Shown: positions 1 to 9,442, counted from the stretch's first letter. The stretch is 64,000 nucleotides of DNA from Candidatus Peregrinibacteria bacterium (GCA_016932505.1 JAFGCT010000007.1:48625-112624); one strand, 5' to 3'. The notes: generated by a model not told the origin, from the letters alone. A program made the numbers and translations.

Positions 1-144
1 TATGACCCAGCATACGCTAAAAAAATAAAAGAAGGTGGTAAAAAAGCTGAAAAAATCAGAGAAAAAGCCACCCGTCATCACAAAACAATAGATGTACCGA
101 AAGCCGAAGAAGATCTATTAAAGGACTTGGAAGAACTCAAATAG
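1..144 (+). CDS. C-terminal end of an unidentified protein (partial)
   Basis: Frame 1 is open from the window edge to a TAG at 142-144 (47 residues). It is Lys/Glu-rich and looks like a helical C-terminal tail. The 'GGKKAEKIREKA' stretch is loosely reminiscent of the C-terminus of tryptophanyl-tRNA synthetases, but this is too short to assign. It ends 52 nt before the next ORF, across a short tandem repeat, so it may belong to a different transcription unit. Confidence 0.6.
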   Translation, partial: YDPAYAKKIKEGGKKAEKIREKATRHHKTIDVPKAEEDLLKDLEELK

Positions 145-195
145 AAATTGATATTGTAATAACTAATCTTGTAATAACTAATCTTGTAATAAATT
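145..195. repeat. Short tandem intergenic repeat (taatcttgtaat word)
   Basis: Two adjacent copies of a 'taataactaatcttg' word fill the gap between two genes. The same 'aatcttgtaat' word recurs between tyrS and nadK (about 8502-8540), so this is a family-type repeat and not local slippage alone. Confidence 0.6.
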
Positions 196-468
196 ATGAC
201 TGATATCGAAAAACAAATAATCGATTTGATTGAAAACAATCATCATCTCTCCGAGGATTTGAAGAAGCGTTATATTCTGGCGCTATTTCTTATGGAAACT
301 GGTGAGCAAGTCGAATATTTACGATTATTTCAGGCCTTTACGTATCGCTGTAACGCAGTAGAAAGAGGCATTTATATTGTGCGCGATGATGAAAAAGCAA
401 AGGTAATGCGTACATTTGAGGATGTTAAGAAAGATATCCTCGATAAAATACATTCTAACAACCAATAA
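196..468 (+). CDS. Small hypothetical protein, first gene of six-gene unit
   Basis: 90 residues, soluble, mostly helical, with a mixed charged composition. I do not recognise a family. It has no signal peptide or membrane segment. Its stop is followed only 3 nt later by the next ATG, so it is almost certainly co-transcribed with the five downstream genes. No Shine-Dalgarno sequence precedes the ATG ('gtaataaatt'), as for most genes here. It could be a small regulator or an adaptor of the apparatus encoded downstream, which is inference from position only. Confidence 0.6.
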   Translation: MTDIEKQIIDLIENNHHLSEDLKKRYILALFLMETGEQVEYLRLFQAFTYRCNAVERGIYIVRDDEKAKVMRTFEDVKKDILDKIHSNNQ

Positions 469-471
469 ACA

Positions 472-1659
472 ATGTTTAATTTAAAAGAAGCAATCTACGG
501 TCCGAAAGAAAATGAGAAGAGTCCTCTTTCCGAAGCAAAATCACTACTTGCAGGACTTACAATGGGTAAAGTTCACACAAGTGCAGAACTTGATATAACA
601 AGAGCAAGACTGGTTAAAGAAATGCAAAGGGCAAAGCTTGGTGAAGTTGCAAAAGGTGCAAGAGACGAACTTCGCGCTACACCAGAACAACAAACTATTC
701 TCGCAAATATAATGCTGACTGTTGAAAATGATTTTATAGAAAAGGACATAAAAAAAGACCTAGGCATTAAAGACCCACAGAAAATTTCAGAATACCGTAA
801 ATTATTCCGTGAATATTTCAGAGAAAAAATGAGCAATGAAATGCTACTTGAAATATACGCAAGTCAGGAATGGGAACAGCTAAATGTTCATGTAAATGAA
901 ATGGCAAAATACGCAAAACTAGATGAAATAATCGCTACATGTAAAATTGAAGGAAACTCTGGGGCGTGGAAAGTGTTTGCGGAAAAACATCCTATGCTTG
1001 CAACCGCTGGTTCATGGATTATTAGCTGGTACATTGGCGATAAAAAAGAAAAGGACATGTCTCAATTCGACAAAAAACTTGCTTCAATAGCATCAATTTT
1101 AAGTGGCGAAGAACCAAAGAAAGAAGAAGGTGGAGATAAAAAAGCAAAAAACGGTGAAGAAACATCAGAAGCAGTTGCGGAAGCTGATAAAGTAAAATTG
1201 GAAGACCTTGATGAGAATTTAAGGGCAACAATTAAACCATTAACAGACGCAGGTTTCCCTATAGATTTGGATTCACTAGAAACTGATGTAAAAGAACTTA
1301 AGGAACAAGCAGGTTATGATGATGAAAAATTAAAAGAGCTTGCAGAAACAGGGGCAAGCAGCGAAAGTCAATTCTTTAAAGTCGCTGGTGCAATGCAGGA
1401 AAGAATGGGAGTTAAAACTCTTGAATATAAATTAAGCGACGTTCATGTAATTGAAGGATTAACAGAAGATCAGACAAATTCAATTATTGAAATAATTAAA
1501 AAAGTAGATAAAAGCCCTGAAGAAATGAAAAAGGCGCTAACAAGAATTAGGGCAGTAAAACCAAATGAAGATAGTGCCGAAATAGCTCGTCATATGGAAA
1601 TTGCACCAGAATCACAAACAGCAGACGCTTCTCCGGAAACAACTGCAGATTTAGGATAA
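472..1659 (+). CDS. Hypothetical acidic helical protein (395 aa)
   Basis: 395 residues, helical and Lys/Glu-rich, with a low-complexity charged linker near residues 210-240 and a Ser/Thr/Ala/Glu tail. One short hydrophobic patch near residues 178-188 ('AGSWIISWYIG') is probably too short for a confident membrane span. No recognised domain. It is linked by 3-13 nt gaps to its neighbours. Antisense ORFs in the track are shadows. A structural or scaffold role in the unit 196-7190 is possible, but nothing in the sequence proves it. Confidence 0.65.
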   Translation: MFNLKEAIYGPKENEKSPLSEAKSLLAGLTMGKVHTSAELDITRARLVKEMQRAKLGEVAKGARDELRATPEQQTILANIMLTVENDFIEKDIKKDLGIKDPQKISEYRKLFREYFREKMSNEMLLEIYASQEWEQLNVHVNEMAKYAKLDEIIATCKIEGNSGAWKVFAEKHPMLATAGSWIISWYIGDKKEKDMSQFDKKLASIASILSGEEPKKEEGGDKKAKNGEETSEAVAEADKVKLEDLDENLRATIKPLTDAGFPIDLDSLETDVKELKEQAGYDDEKLKELAETGASSESQFFKVAGAMQERMGVKTLEYKLSDVHVIEGLTEDQTNSIIEIIKKVDKSPEEMKKALTRIRAVKPNEDSAEIARHMEIAPESQTADASPETTADLG

Positions 1660-1672
1660 TAATATAATTTCA

Positions 1673-2164
1673 ATGCCAATAAACAACGTAAAAATCACAG
1701 ATCAAGAACTCATCGAACAGATAGTCAAAAGTCATCTGCAGGAAAACCAAAAAACAGAACTTAAAAGTCTTGTTAAAAAAATGACTACGAATGAAAGAAA
1801 CGAGCTAGTCGCTTTAATCAAAGAAGCAAACGAAGGCGCAGAAATGACTAAAGAAGAAAAAGAACAGATGAATGCAATTAATAAAAAATATGCAGATAAG
1901 CTTGAAGCAGCAGCTCGCGAAGAATCAAATTATGTAAGAACTGAATTTGAAAAATTTGATAAAGAGCAGGACGAAGGAGAATTTAAGGAGCTAGAAACTG
2001 AAATGACAAACGGAACTGCAATATCTAATCCCCCACCTTCAAATGAAATGGGAAGAAAAACAGTGATAAAAAATCAGAAACACACAATGAGAAACATTAC
2101 ACTTGTTACATTTGCACTGATTATATTAATCGGCGGACTTGTAGCACTAATAAACATCTTATAA
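1673..2164 (+). CDS. Tail-anchored hypothetical protein (163 aa)
   Basis: A cytosolic-looking charged helical region (about residues 1-138) is followed by a single C-terminal hydrophobic helix ('NITLVTFALIILIGGLVALI', about 140-162) that ends at the stop. This is tail-anchored membrane topology with the bulk on the inside. No signal peptide. The next gene begins 2 nt after the stop. Family unknown. It may tether the neighbouring soluble proteins to the membrane (inference). Confidence 0.65.
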   Translation: MPINNVKITDQELIEQIVKSHLQENQKTELKSLVKKMTTNERNELVALIKEANEGAEMTKEEKEQMNAINKKYADKLEAAAREESNYVRTEFEKFDKEQDEGEFKELETEMTNGTAISNPPPSNEMGRKTVIKNQKHTMRNITLVTFALIILIGGLVALINIL

Positions 2165-2166
2165 AA

Positions 2167-4629
2167 ATGAACATATTAACTGAAAATTACAGGGAATTTG
2201 AAAACAAAAGGTTTTTGTATTTAGGTGCAACAGAAAATGCACCAGTAGCAGAAGCAGTTGAAGCTCCAGAAACAAATAAAAGCCCAGAAAGCACAGAAAA
2301 GCCCGAACCAACAATTGATGAACTTGTACAAGGACATAAAGAAAAAATTAATGAAGAAATTGGAAAAATAGAAAAAACCTATGATCTTGTCGATGACAAA
2401 GGAGAACCATTAGACGATTCAAAGTTAGATGATAAACAAAAGGAAGCAAAAGCAAAACTTGAAGCGTTAAAAAAAGAAGCTCATACAGCAATAGAACAAA
2501 TTGGTAAAGAGTGGGAAGAAGCTAAAGAACCAATCGCCGAAGATGCTGTTAATCCTAAAATTGACGATTTTGTAAGAAGGATTCAGGAGTTAAATCCTCA
2601 AACAGACACGCCAGATGCAACTGAAGCCACAGAAACAACAACCGAAGCAACTGAAGCCACAGAAAAAACCGAAACAATAACCGGATTAGATAAAGGTAAA
2701 GAAAAAGCCTTTGTAGCGGTTATTAAAAAAATGGTACAAAGCAACATAATACCATTACCAGATGGTGCTGATTTAAATAACATCAATACAGAGCAAGTAC
2801 AGGCAATGATTGGAAAAGCAAAAGTAAGTGCTCAAATCAAAGCGTTAATAGATTTTGTAAATCAACGTACTCCGGAAGAAATCACAAAAATGGAAAACGG
2901 AGATTTTGAATTAGGTGTTGATGCAGAAGATGAACTTGCAAAGATATTTGTTGCGAGCGCAAAAGAAACATATGGAAGCAATATCGAAGATGCGGATAAA
3001 AATGAAATGCAATTGATTAGAAATTTAAAACTTACAATAAATGGCAATGAAACAACGCTCGGCAATGTATTCGGCAACCATTTATTTTTCAACCTTTCAC
3101 AAACCTGCAAAATTGAAGCAGGAAGTGATGGAAAGATAAAAATAACCAGTAACAAAGGAGGTCAACAAGAAGAAGTTGACGTACAAGGGCTTGCAAAGTA
3201 TGTTTCAGACTCAGCTACATTTACAAAAATTGTAAAAGGTGAATTAAGTGGTGATGCATTAACTAAAGCTCAAGATGACTTCAATACTAATTCAAGAAAC
3301 ATAAATGGAATGCTAAAAGGAATTCAAAGTGGTGACCCAGATGCTGTTTTTGAAGCAATGACAAATGGTGTACCGGAAGCTATGAAGAAATTCGGTATTA
3401 TGGATTTAATCGCATTATTCCAAATGATTAGCGAAGCTCTTCAATCCGACCCGCCTGATCTTTCAATACTTGGTGATATAGCGATGGATATTCAAAATGG
3501 TAAATCACCCTTAGAAAACATTAAAGCGGCAAAAAAAGATTTTGAAAAAGGAGTTGACCGTATTACGGATACGACGCAGTTGCTTTCTCTTTGTAACGAT
3601 GCAAACGGAGCAACGGCAAACGCTTTATTCCCTAAACAGACAAGATACCGCTCTGCACTTAGAGTGATTGCCCGAACAAAACTCGCAAAAGAACTTGGAG
3701 TAAATGTAGACACATACGAAGTAATGGGTGAATCAGCAAAAATCACAGTAAGTGGAGTCGAAGGCTCAGAGGTACTCCTATTAAGCAAAGAAACAAATGG
3801 TGGCCTTTCCGTATCACGCTACTCAATAGAAACAGATGATAAAGGTAAAGAAAAAATAACTTATCAAGTAGGTGAAAAAAATAAAAGAGAGAATGTCGCC
3901 GGAAAAAGCATGGAAGATTTAAAGTTTGCTTTAAAACTTTCAGGTGAAGCACCTGAACCAACTGAACCTACAACTGAAACAACAGAAACTACAACTGCAG
4001 AAACCGATGCTACAACTCCAGAGGGTACTGAAAAAAATAAAGCAAATGCAGAGATGGTAAGACTAGCTCTTGAAAAAACTCCAGATGAAGATATGAAAAA
4101 AATAATGGAAAATCTTGCAAAAGAAACCAAAGAAAGTGATCAATTATTAGAAAGAACAAGGCAAAATATCGCAGAATTAAAAGGAAAACCAGAAAATGTA
4201 AACGAACGAGGAAATCTTAACGACAAAGGACAAAAGGAACTGGATAACTTAAGAAGAATTTCTATAGCTAATGGAGTAAAGTCCGGTGCATTTACAATTG
4301 ACCAGGTCAGAAATGCAGGAGTTAATATTCTGGAAACTGAAAAAATAACTGAGCCTGAAACAGAAGTAGCTGAAGCAACTCCTGAAAATAATTTTGACAA
4401 AGAAGCTGGTGAAATGTTAGCAAAAGCAACACCTTCAAAAGTTTTATACCTAATAACTCAAATACCAGTAAAAGGTAATTCTAATGTTCTAACAAATCTT
4501 ATGGCAACCGTAAGAGAAGGAATAGATAAAGAGGGCTTTAAAATAACAGAAGACCTGGCAAAGAAAATTATTGAAGTAATTAAACTGAGTAAAAAAGATT
4601 TAAACTTCATAAAAGAACAACTGGCATAA
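2167..4629 (+). CDS. Large acidic Thr/Glu-rich protein with N-terminal YREF motif
   Basis: 820 residues. The N-terminus reads 'MNILTENYREFENKRFLYL' and closely resembles the first ~18 residues of the VirB4-like ATPase at 16729. It continues with a charged region, a Thr/Glu/Ala low-complexity segment (about 135-170), a long helical middle part, a second Thr/Glu-rich linker (about 595-625) and a helical C-terminal region. No signal peptide or membrane helix is obvious, and no catalytic motif is recognised. It lies between a tail-anchored protein and two lysozyme-like proteins. A structural component of a cell-envelope machine is the simplest reading, but this is inference. Confidence 0.65.
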   Translation: MNILTENYREFENKRFLYLGATENAPVAEAVEAPETNKSPESTEKPEPTIDELVQGHKEKINEEIGKIEKTYDLVDDKGEPLDDSKLDDKQKEAKAKLEALKKEAHTAIEQIGKEWEEAKEPIAEDAVNPKIDDFVRRIQELNPQTDTPDATEATETTTEATEATEKTETITGLDKGKEKAFVAVIKKMVQSNIIPLPDGADLNNINTEQVQAMIGKAKVSAQIKALIDFVNQRTPEEITKMENGDFELGVDAEDELAKIFVASAKETYGSNIEDADKNEMQLIRNLKLTINGNETTLGNVFGNHLFFNLSQTCKIEAGSDGKIKITSNKGGQQEEVDVQGLAKYVSDSATFTKIVKGELSGDALTKAQDDFNTNSRNINGMLKGIQSGDPDAVFEAMTNGVPEAMKKFGIMDLIALFQMISEALQSDPPDLSILGDIAMDIQNGKSPLENIKAAKKDFEKGVDRITDTTQLLSLCNDANGATANALFPKQTRYRSALRVIARTKLAKELGVNVDTYEVMGESAKITVSGVEGSEVLLLSKETNGGLSVSRYSIETDDKGKEKITYQVGEKNKRENVAGKSMEDLKFALKLSGEAPEPTEPTTETTETTTAETDATTPEGTEKNKANAEMVRLALEKTPDEDMKKIMENLAKETKESDQLLERTRQNIAELKGKPENVNERGNLNDKGQKELDNLRRISIANGVKSGAFTIDQVRNAGVNILETEKITEPETEVAEATPENNFDKEAGEMLAKATPSKVLYLITQIPVKGNSNVLTNLMATVREGIDKEGFKITEDLAKKIIEVIKLSKKDLNFIKEQLA

Positions 4630-4632
4630 ACA

Positions 4633-6045
4633 ATGGCAGATAATAACCCGTCAACATCGGATAAAGGTAAAGATATTGTGGACATTGGATCTACCGATTT
4701 TAGTGCTGAAAGTAATTTTGACAGCTTAAAGAGTAGTGTAAATGCAGGAATGTCTATTGAAACTGACACGAAGGTCGGACTAGAAACAGTAAAAACTCAG
4801 GTAGGTTTAAATTCAATTAAGGATGAACTGTCATCCGTTTTTAAAGACCCTGAATCTAGGACTGCGATAATAAGTGCAGTTGGAATAGGTATGCTTGCGT
4901 ATATATTTAAAAGCGACGAAGACAACAGAGAAGTTGTAGAAGATGACGAAGAAATTCAGGAAGAAGTTAAGGATATGGAAAATAAAGGATTGGCTGAGAA
5001 TGAACCAAAGGCAGCACAGCCAAAAGAAGGAGCTGAAAAACTAGAACCCAAAATAGAAAATGCAGATAAATACTATGAAGCCTATTTAGAATCATTAAAA
5101 GCAGGATACCCAAACATAGATGTTGAAAGTCAGTTTAAAAATAAAAATGATGAATTCAAAAAAATATTCGAAAAAGTTCTTGAGGAAGAAAAATCATTCG
5201 ACCCCTACGACATAAAAGCATGGGAAGAACAATTCAGAAACCTATATGAAAAAGGACTATTGGAAAAAGATGAGCTCCTTGCAATTTATCCATTCGCATT
5301 AAACATAGATGTAGCAACTGATTTTCAGCTAATTGCAATTCAGCTTAAAGCTGCGATGAATAAAAGAAATACAGGAGAATTAAAAGATATGGGAATTAAT
5401 TTTCCAAAAGGAGCAAAAAAACTCTCTGCAATTTCAATGTTCAGAGAAGGTATCGGTAGTTACGATTCATTTAAAAAAACACTAATAGCAAAACTGCAAC
5501 CAGAAGCTGAGCAAAAAAATGCTGTAAATAATGTCGCTGCTATTTTAGAAAGATGTGCACTTGGTAAATATCAAATACTTCCAAAACATCATTTTAAAAG
5601 ACTTGGATGGCCAACAAAAGGTGAAGCAGGTTTAAGGAAAATGCATGAATATTTAAAAAGTCCAAACATGCAAGTGGAACTAAACCTTGCAATTCTAAGA
5701 AGTATGAAAGAAACCTATGGAGGTATTCCAGAAGCAATGGCAGCAGCATATTACGCAGGACCAGAAGCTGGTAAGGGTATGTTTAGTTATCAAAAAGCAT
5801 TAAGAGCTAACGTAGATATTAACAGCCCTGAATGGTTAACAAGAAAACAGACTTTTGGATTTGGAAGTATTATGTACTATGCGAGTAAGGTAGGAGAATA
5901 CTATAAAAAAGAAACTGGAGGAAAAACAGTAGTAAAAACTGAAGAAGATTTAAAAGCATATCAACGTGCTATTGAGAAAAAAGAAACTGGATTCTTAAAA
6001 GGCAAAAAAGCTGCAGCAAAAACTGCAAGTATAGAATCAAACTAA
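4633..6045 (+). CDS. Membrane-anchored lysozyme-like protein, paralogue 1
   Basis: 470 residues. There is a possible membrane helix at about 76-92 ('TAIISAVGIGMLAYIF'), then an acidic linker and a globular C-terminal half. 'GKYQI' at 311-315 and 'AAYYAGP' at 371-377 match the core signature of goose-type or SLT lysozyme-like domains (G-x-[YM]-Q-I, then A-x-Y-x-x-G). A conserved 'KKETGFL' lies near the C-terminus (449-455), where an Glu-Ser-Gly-like motif would normally precede GxYQI. It probably acts on peptidoglycan, in the way VirB1-type enzymes open the wall for envelope machines. Paralogous to the next gene, 8 nt downstream. Confidence 0.65.
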   Translation: MADNNPSTSDKGKDIVDIGSTDFSAESNFDSLKSSVNAGMSIETDTKVGLETVKTQVGLNSIKDELSSVFKDPESRTAIISAVGIGMLAYIFKSDEDNREVVEDDEEIQEEVKDMENKGLAENEPKAAQPKEGAEKLEPKIENADKYYEAYLESLKAGYPNIDVESQFKNKNDEFKKIFEKVLEEEKSFDPYDIKAWEEQFRNLYEKGLLEKDELLAIYPFALNIDVATDFQLIAIQLKAAMNKRNTGELKDMGINFPKGAKKLSAISMFREGIGSYDSFKKTLIAKLQPEAEQKNAVNNVAAILERCALGKYQILPKHHFKRLGWPTKGEAGLRKMHEYLKSPNMQVELNLAILRSMKETYGGIPEAMAAAYYAGPEAGKGMFSYQKALRANVDINSPEWLTRKQTFGFGSIMYYASKVGEYYKKETGGKTVVKTEEDLKAYQRAIEKKETGFLKGKKAAAKTASIESN

Positions 6046-6053
6046 ATTATTAA

Positions 6054-7190
6054 ATGGCCAATATTAGTAGTCTTCGTTCATCGGGAGTTGAAAATTCTTC
6101 AGAAAAATCAGCAAAAACTGATGAAGCTTTATTAGCTTCAAATAAATACCTGACCTCTCTTGAGAAAGCGAAAAGAAAAGCTACGAGAGAAGCAAAAAGA
6201 AGATACAGAGAACTAAAAGAAAAAACAGACAGAACAATCAGAAGAACTACAAAGAGGGCAAAAGAACTTTACAAAAAAGCGGAAAAAATTGTCAAAGATC
6301 CAAAAAACAAAGAACTAATCAAAGTAGTTGTAGACTTGTATGACGACTACATGGAAAAGAGAGAAAAAGAAAGAGAAAGAGATAGAGATGAAATAGCTTC
6401 GAAAACAAACAAAAATTTGGAAAATTATACTTTTGAAGGAGTTCGAGATGCTGAAATAGGTGAAGTTATGACCTCTTGTCAGATAATCTGCGTTAACACT
6501 CATGCGATTGTTCTTGATTTAGAAAAAACCAATAAAAAAGGTGAAACATATTTAGCAACCAACGGTCTTGGAGATCACCTGAAAGAACTAGGAATAGTTC
6601 CGAATATATTAAGCGGTTCAACATCATTATTTAAAAACGGTGTTGGTGATTTTGAATCTTTTAAAGAGGACATCAAAATATTGGATTCTGAAGGAGATCT
6701 TGATAATGCGGCTGAAGTGTTAGCTTGCAGTGCAATAGGTAAATATCAAATTGTCCCTTTTTATCATTTTGATAGAGTGAAGGGGTGGAAAACCGGAGAC
6801 ACTGAATTTAAATTAAAAATGATGTACTTATATTTAAGGAGTGAAAGCCATCAAAATGCATTGGCTAAAAAAATCATTGAATATAAAAACAAAAAATATA
6901 ACGGTAATGCTCTTGTTATGGCAGCCTCATATTATGGCGGACCTGGCGGAGCGATTAAAATGAAAAAGTATTTAAAAGCCAAAAAAAACGGTGAAATTAC
7001 CGACACTACATCTCTCGAAAAAGAACAATCACACGGGTATAAAAGCATTATGGATTATTCAGAACTTGTAGTTAAATATCAAAAAGAATATCAGAGAAAA
7101 CATCCAGAACTATCTTTTACCGAAACTTTTCAAATGGCAATCGCAAAAAAGGAAAGTGGTTACTTGAGGAATAAGAAGGTGAAAATTTAA
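6054..7190 (+). CDS. Lysozyme-like protein, paralogue 2
   Basis: 378 residues. A strongly basic helical or coiled region (about 35-115, rich in Lys/Arg/Glu) precedes a lysozyme-like part with 'GKYQI' (229-233), 'AASYYGGP' (290-297) and C-terminal 'KKESGYL' (365-371). These three blocks are in the same order as in the preceding paralogue, although the remaining sequence has diverged. No membrane helix or signal peptide, unlike paralogue 1. Last gene of the unit; a repeat-filled gap and convergent tyrS follow. A muralytic role is inferred from the fold signature. Confidence 0.6.
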   Translation: MANISSLRSSGVENSSEKSAKTDEALLASNKYLTSLEKAKRKATREAKRRYRELKEKTDRTIRRTTKRAKELYKKAEKIVKDPKNKELIKVVVDLYDDYMEKREKERERDRDEIASKTNKNLENYTFEGVRDAEIGEVMTSCQIICVNTHAIVLDLEKTNKKGETYLATNGLGDHLKELGIVPNILSGSTSLFKNGVGDFESFKEDIKILDSEGDLDNAAEVLACSAIGKYQIVPFYHFDRVKGWKTGDTEFKLKMMYLYLRSESHQNALAKKIIEYKNKKYNGNALVMAASYYGGPGGAIKMKKYLKAKKNGEITDTTSLEKEQSHGYKSIMDYSELVVKYQKEYQRKHPELSFTETFQMAIAKKESGYLRNKKVKI

Positions 7191-7195
7191 TTTGA

Positions 7196-7266
7196 GATTT
7201 GAGATTTGAGATTTAAGGATTAATTTTGATAAAAAAATCACAAATCAAAATTCACAAATCACAAAT
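7196..7266. repeat. Intergenic short-word repeat, gatttgtgatttg family
   Basis: Three copies of 'gagattt' are followed by 'aaatcacaaatcaaaattcaca' type words that are complementary to 'gatttgtgattt'. The gap separates convergent genes. Similar words occur at 16580-16672, 36121-36209 and inside the gene at 42950. Confidence 0.65.
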
Positions 7267-7269
7267 AAT

Positions 7270-8442
7270 TTAAATTATTTTCGCAAACTTCCTTTTTCCT
7301 ACCTGAATTATCATATCTTTTTCAAGATGGACAACTTGTCCTATATCAGTGACTTTTTCGCTATCTATCTTTACTCCGCCTTCTTTTATCAAGCGTTTTG
7401 CATCAGAACGACTTTCAACAAGACCACATAATTCGAGTAAATCGATAATATTTCTTTCACCATTCATTTTAAATTCAGGCATATCATCCGGTATTCCTCC
7501 TTTTTTAAAAATATTCGCGAATTCTTCTTCAGCCTTTGTAGCCAGAGTTTTATCGTGATAAAGAGTTACAATTTCACGCGCTAGCCTTGCCTTTGCGTCT
7601 CGTGGGTTATCCCCTGCCTTAAGAGCCTTATCAATTTCATCAATTTCTTTTAAAGAAACATCTGTGCAAAGCAAAAAGTATTTGATAATTAATTCATCAG
7701 ACATAGACATTACCTTACCAAACATATCACCCGGTTCATCCATAATATCAATAGTATTCCCATAACTTTTACTCATCTTTCTACCATCAAGCCCTTCAAT
7801 TAAAGGTGTGCATAAAACATGCTTTTCTTTATCCTTATATGCCTTAAGTAATGTACGACCTGCAAGCATATTAAATAACTGATCGTTTCCACCTATTTCC
7901 AAATCCACTTCCATATGTACGGAATCATAACCCTGCATAAGTGGATATAAGAACTCGTGTAATCCAATAGGCTTTCCTGCATCAATTCTTTTCTGATACA
8001 TATCACGCTCAATCATCTGTTGAACGGTAAAATGCTGAGCAAGTTCCACAATATTCTGAAAACTAAGATTAGAAAGCCAATCACCGTTATATACAATTTT
8101 AGCTCTGGAAAAATCAAGTATTTTAGAAGCCTGTTCTTTATATGTATGAAAATTAGTCTCTATTTCCTCTAAAGTCATCGGCTTCCTCATTGCATCTTTA
8201 TCAGATGTATCCCCTATTAAAGCTGTAAAACTACCGACCAAAAAAATCACCTCATGACCGGCATTCTGAAAATCCCTTAATTTACGAAGGGGTACAGCAT
8301 TACCAAGACTTATTTTTGAAGAAGTAGGATCAAACCCAAGATAAACCTTTAATTTCTTTCCTGATTTGATTTTGTCCTGAAGTCCTTTCTCGGGAACAAT
8401 TCGTTCAACCGCTCTGGTTAATAATTCTTTATCGTCTAGCAT
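7270..8442 (-). CDS. tyrS: Tyrosyl-tRNA synthetase
   Basis: 390 residues. Class Ic aminoacyl-tRNA synthetase that charges tRNA-Tyr. Seen: 'GFDPT' (36-40), the tyrosine/ATP site segment 'EIGGNDQLFN' (about 182-191), 'KMSKS' (222-226) and a C-terminal S4 RNA-binding domain (about 325-390). The HIGH signature, normally H-[IL]-G-H, reads S-L-G-N at 45-48, so both histidines are replaced. Length is normal for the family and the rest is intact, so it is probably functional. No Shine-Dalgarno sequence upstream. Confidence 0.95.
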   Translation of the reverse strand: MLDDKELLTRAVERIVPEKGLQDKIKSGKKLKVYLGFDPTSSKISLGNAVPLRKLRDFQNAGHEVIFLVGSFTALIGDTSDKDAMRKPMTLEEIETNFHTYKEQASKILDFSRAKIVYNGDWLSNLSFQNIVELAQHFTVQQMIERDMYQKRIDAGKPIGLHEFLYPLMQGYDSVHMEVDLEIGGNDQLFNMLAGRTLLKAYKDKEKHVLCTPLIEGLDGRKMSKSYGNTIDIMDEPGDMFGKVMSMSDELIIKYFLLCTDVSLKEIDEIDKALKAGDNPRDAKARLAREIVTLYHDKTLATKAEEEFANIFKKGGIPDDMPEFKMNGERNIIDLLELCGLVESRSDAKRLIKEGGVKIDSEKVTDIGQVVHLEKDMIIQVGKRKFAKII

Positions 8443-8501
8443 TTTTTATTAAGAGATTAGTTATTACAAAACTTTAAAATTACATTTAATAGAATACTAC
8501 A

Positions 8502-8540
8502 AAAAATAATCTTGTAATAGATAATCTTGTAATCTTGTAA
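8502..8540. repeat. Short tandem repeat (aatcttgta word)
   Basis: Three close copies of 'aatcttgtaat' between nadK and tyrS, the same word as at 145-195. Confidence 0.6.
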
Positions 8541-9407
8541 TCAATATAACTTTTCAACCTTTCCTCCCCACCCAAGCTTTTGCCTAAGAGTCTGAAAATA
8601 ATTTTCATTAGGCAACCTGATAAATTCTACCGAAGAACCTAGTTTAACATGAACTATATCATCATTTTTTAAAAGCAAGCTCTGCTGTCCATCAATGGTT
8701 AAGTTAATAGTTTCATAATCACTGGCAACCAAGATGCTTACTTTTTTATTATCTGGTATTACTATCGGCTTCTGATTAAAGCTATGAGGGCATATTGGAG
8801 TTATAATTATGGCTTTCATGGTCGGATAAACAATTGGACCTCCTGCAGAAAGATTATAAGCAGTAGAACCAGTAGGAGTAGAAACTATTAGACCATCTGA
8901 CCTATAATTTGCTAATTTCTTTCCATTCACTTTTGCTTTTAAAGTAATCAAACGAGACAAAGTACCCTGAGTAATACTAACCTCATTTAATGCATGGAAT
9001 TTATTGATTTTCTTTTTATCTCTTTCTAAATTAATCTGAAGCATCATCCTTTTATCAATTGTATAGTGACCGGCAAAAATACGCCCTAGAGACTTTGTAA
9101 TCTGCACAGGTGGGATTTCAGATAAAAATCCCAAATGCCCCATATTAATACCAAAAAATTTTGTATTAATATCTTTCATTTTATTTACAACTCTCAAAAT
9201 AGTACCATCACCACCTAAAACAAGAACGAGATCAACCTCAGTTTCACCAGGAATAAATTCATTATATTTCTTTATTTTCATCAAATCAGCCACCCGCTTT
9301 TCCAAAAAAAGTTCTTTTTTTTCCTTCTTTAAATACCTCACTATACTATGAAAAGTTTTTTCATGTTTTTCCAGATGTAACCTACTTGCAATAGCAACCC
9401 TCTTCAT
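8541..9407 (-). CDS. nadK: NAD kinase
   Basis: 288 residues. Phosphorylates NAD to NADP in the cytosol. The sequence carries the 'LGGDGTILRV' nucleotide motif, 'NMGHLGFLSE' and the conserved 'SDGLIVSTPTGSTAYNLSAGGP' region typical of PpnK/NadK, at normal length. It ends in TGA directly after the expected C-terminus, which is evidence that UGA is a stop here. Transcribed toward tyrS and possibly co-transcribed with the glycosyltransferase upstream, although tandem repeats separate the genes. Confidence 0.95.
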   Translation of the reverse strand: MKRVAIASRLHLEKHEKTFHSIVRYLKKEKKELFLEKRVADLMKIKKYNEFIPGETEVDLVLVLGGDGTILRVVNKMKDINTKFFGINMGHLGFLSEIPPVQITKSLGRIFAGHYTIDKRMMLQINLERDKKKINKFHALNEVSITQGTLSRLITLKAKVNGKKLANYRSDGLIVSTPTGSTAYNLSAGGPIVYPTMKAIIITPICPHSFNQKPIVIPDNKKVSILVASDYETINLTIDGQQSLLLKNDDIVHVKLGSSVEFIRLPNENYFQTLRQKLGWGGKVEKLY

Positions 9408-9442
9408 AAACTATAAATAAAAAATATAAAATGAAACTAAAT

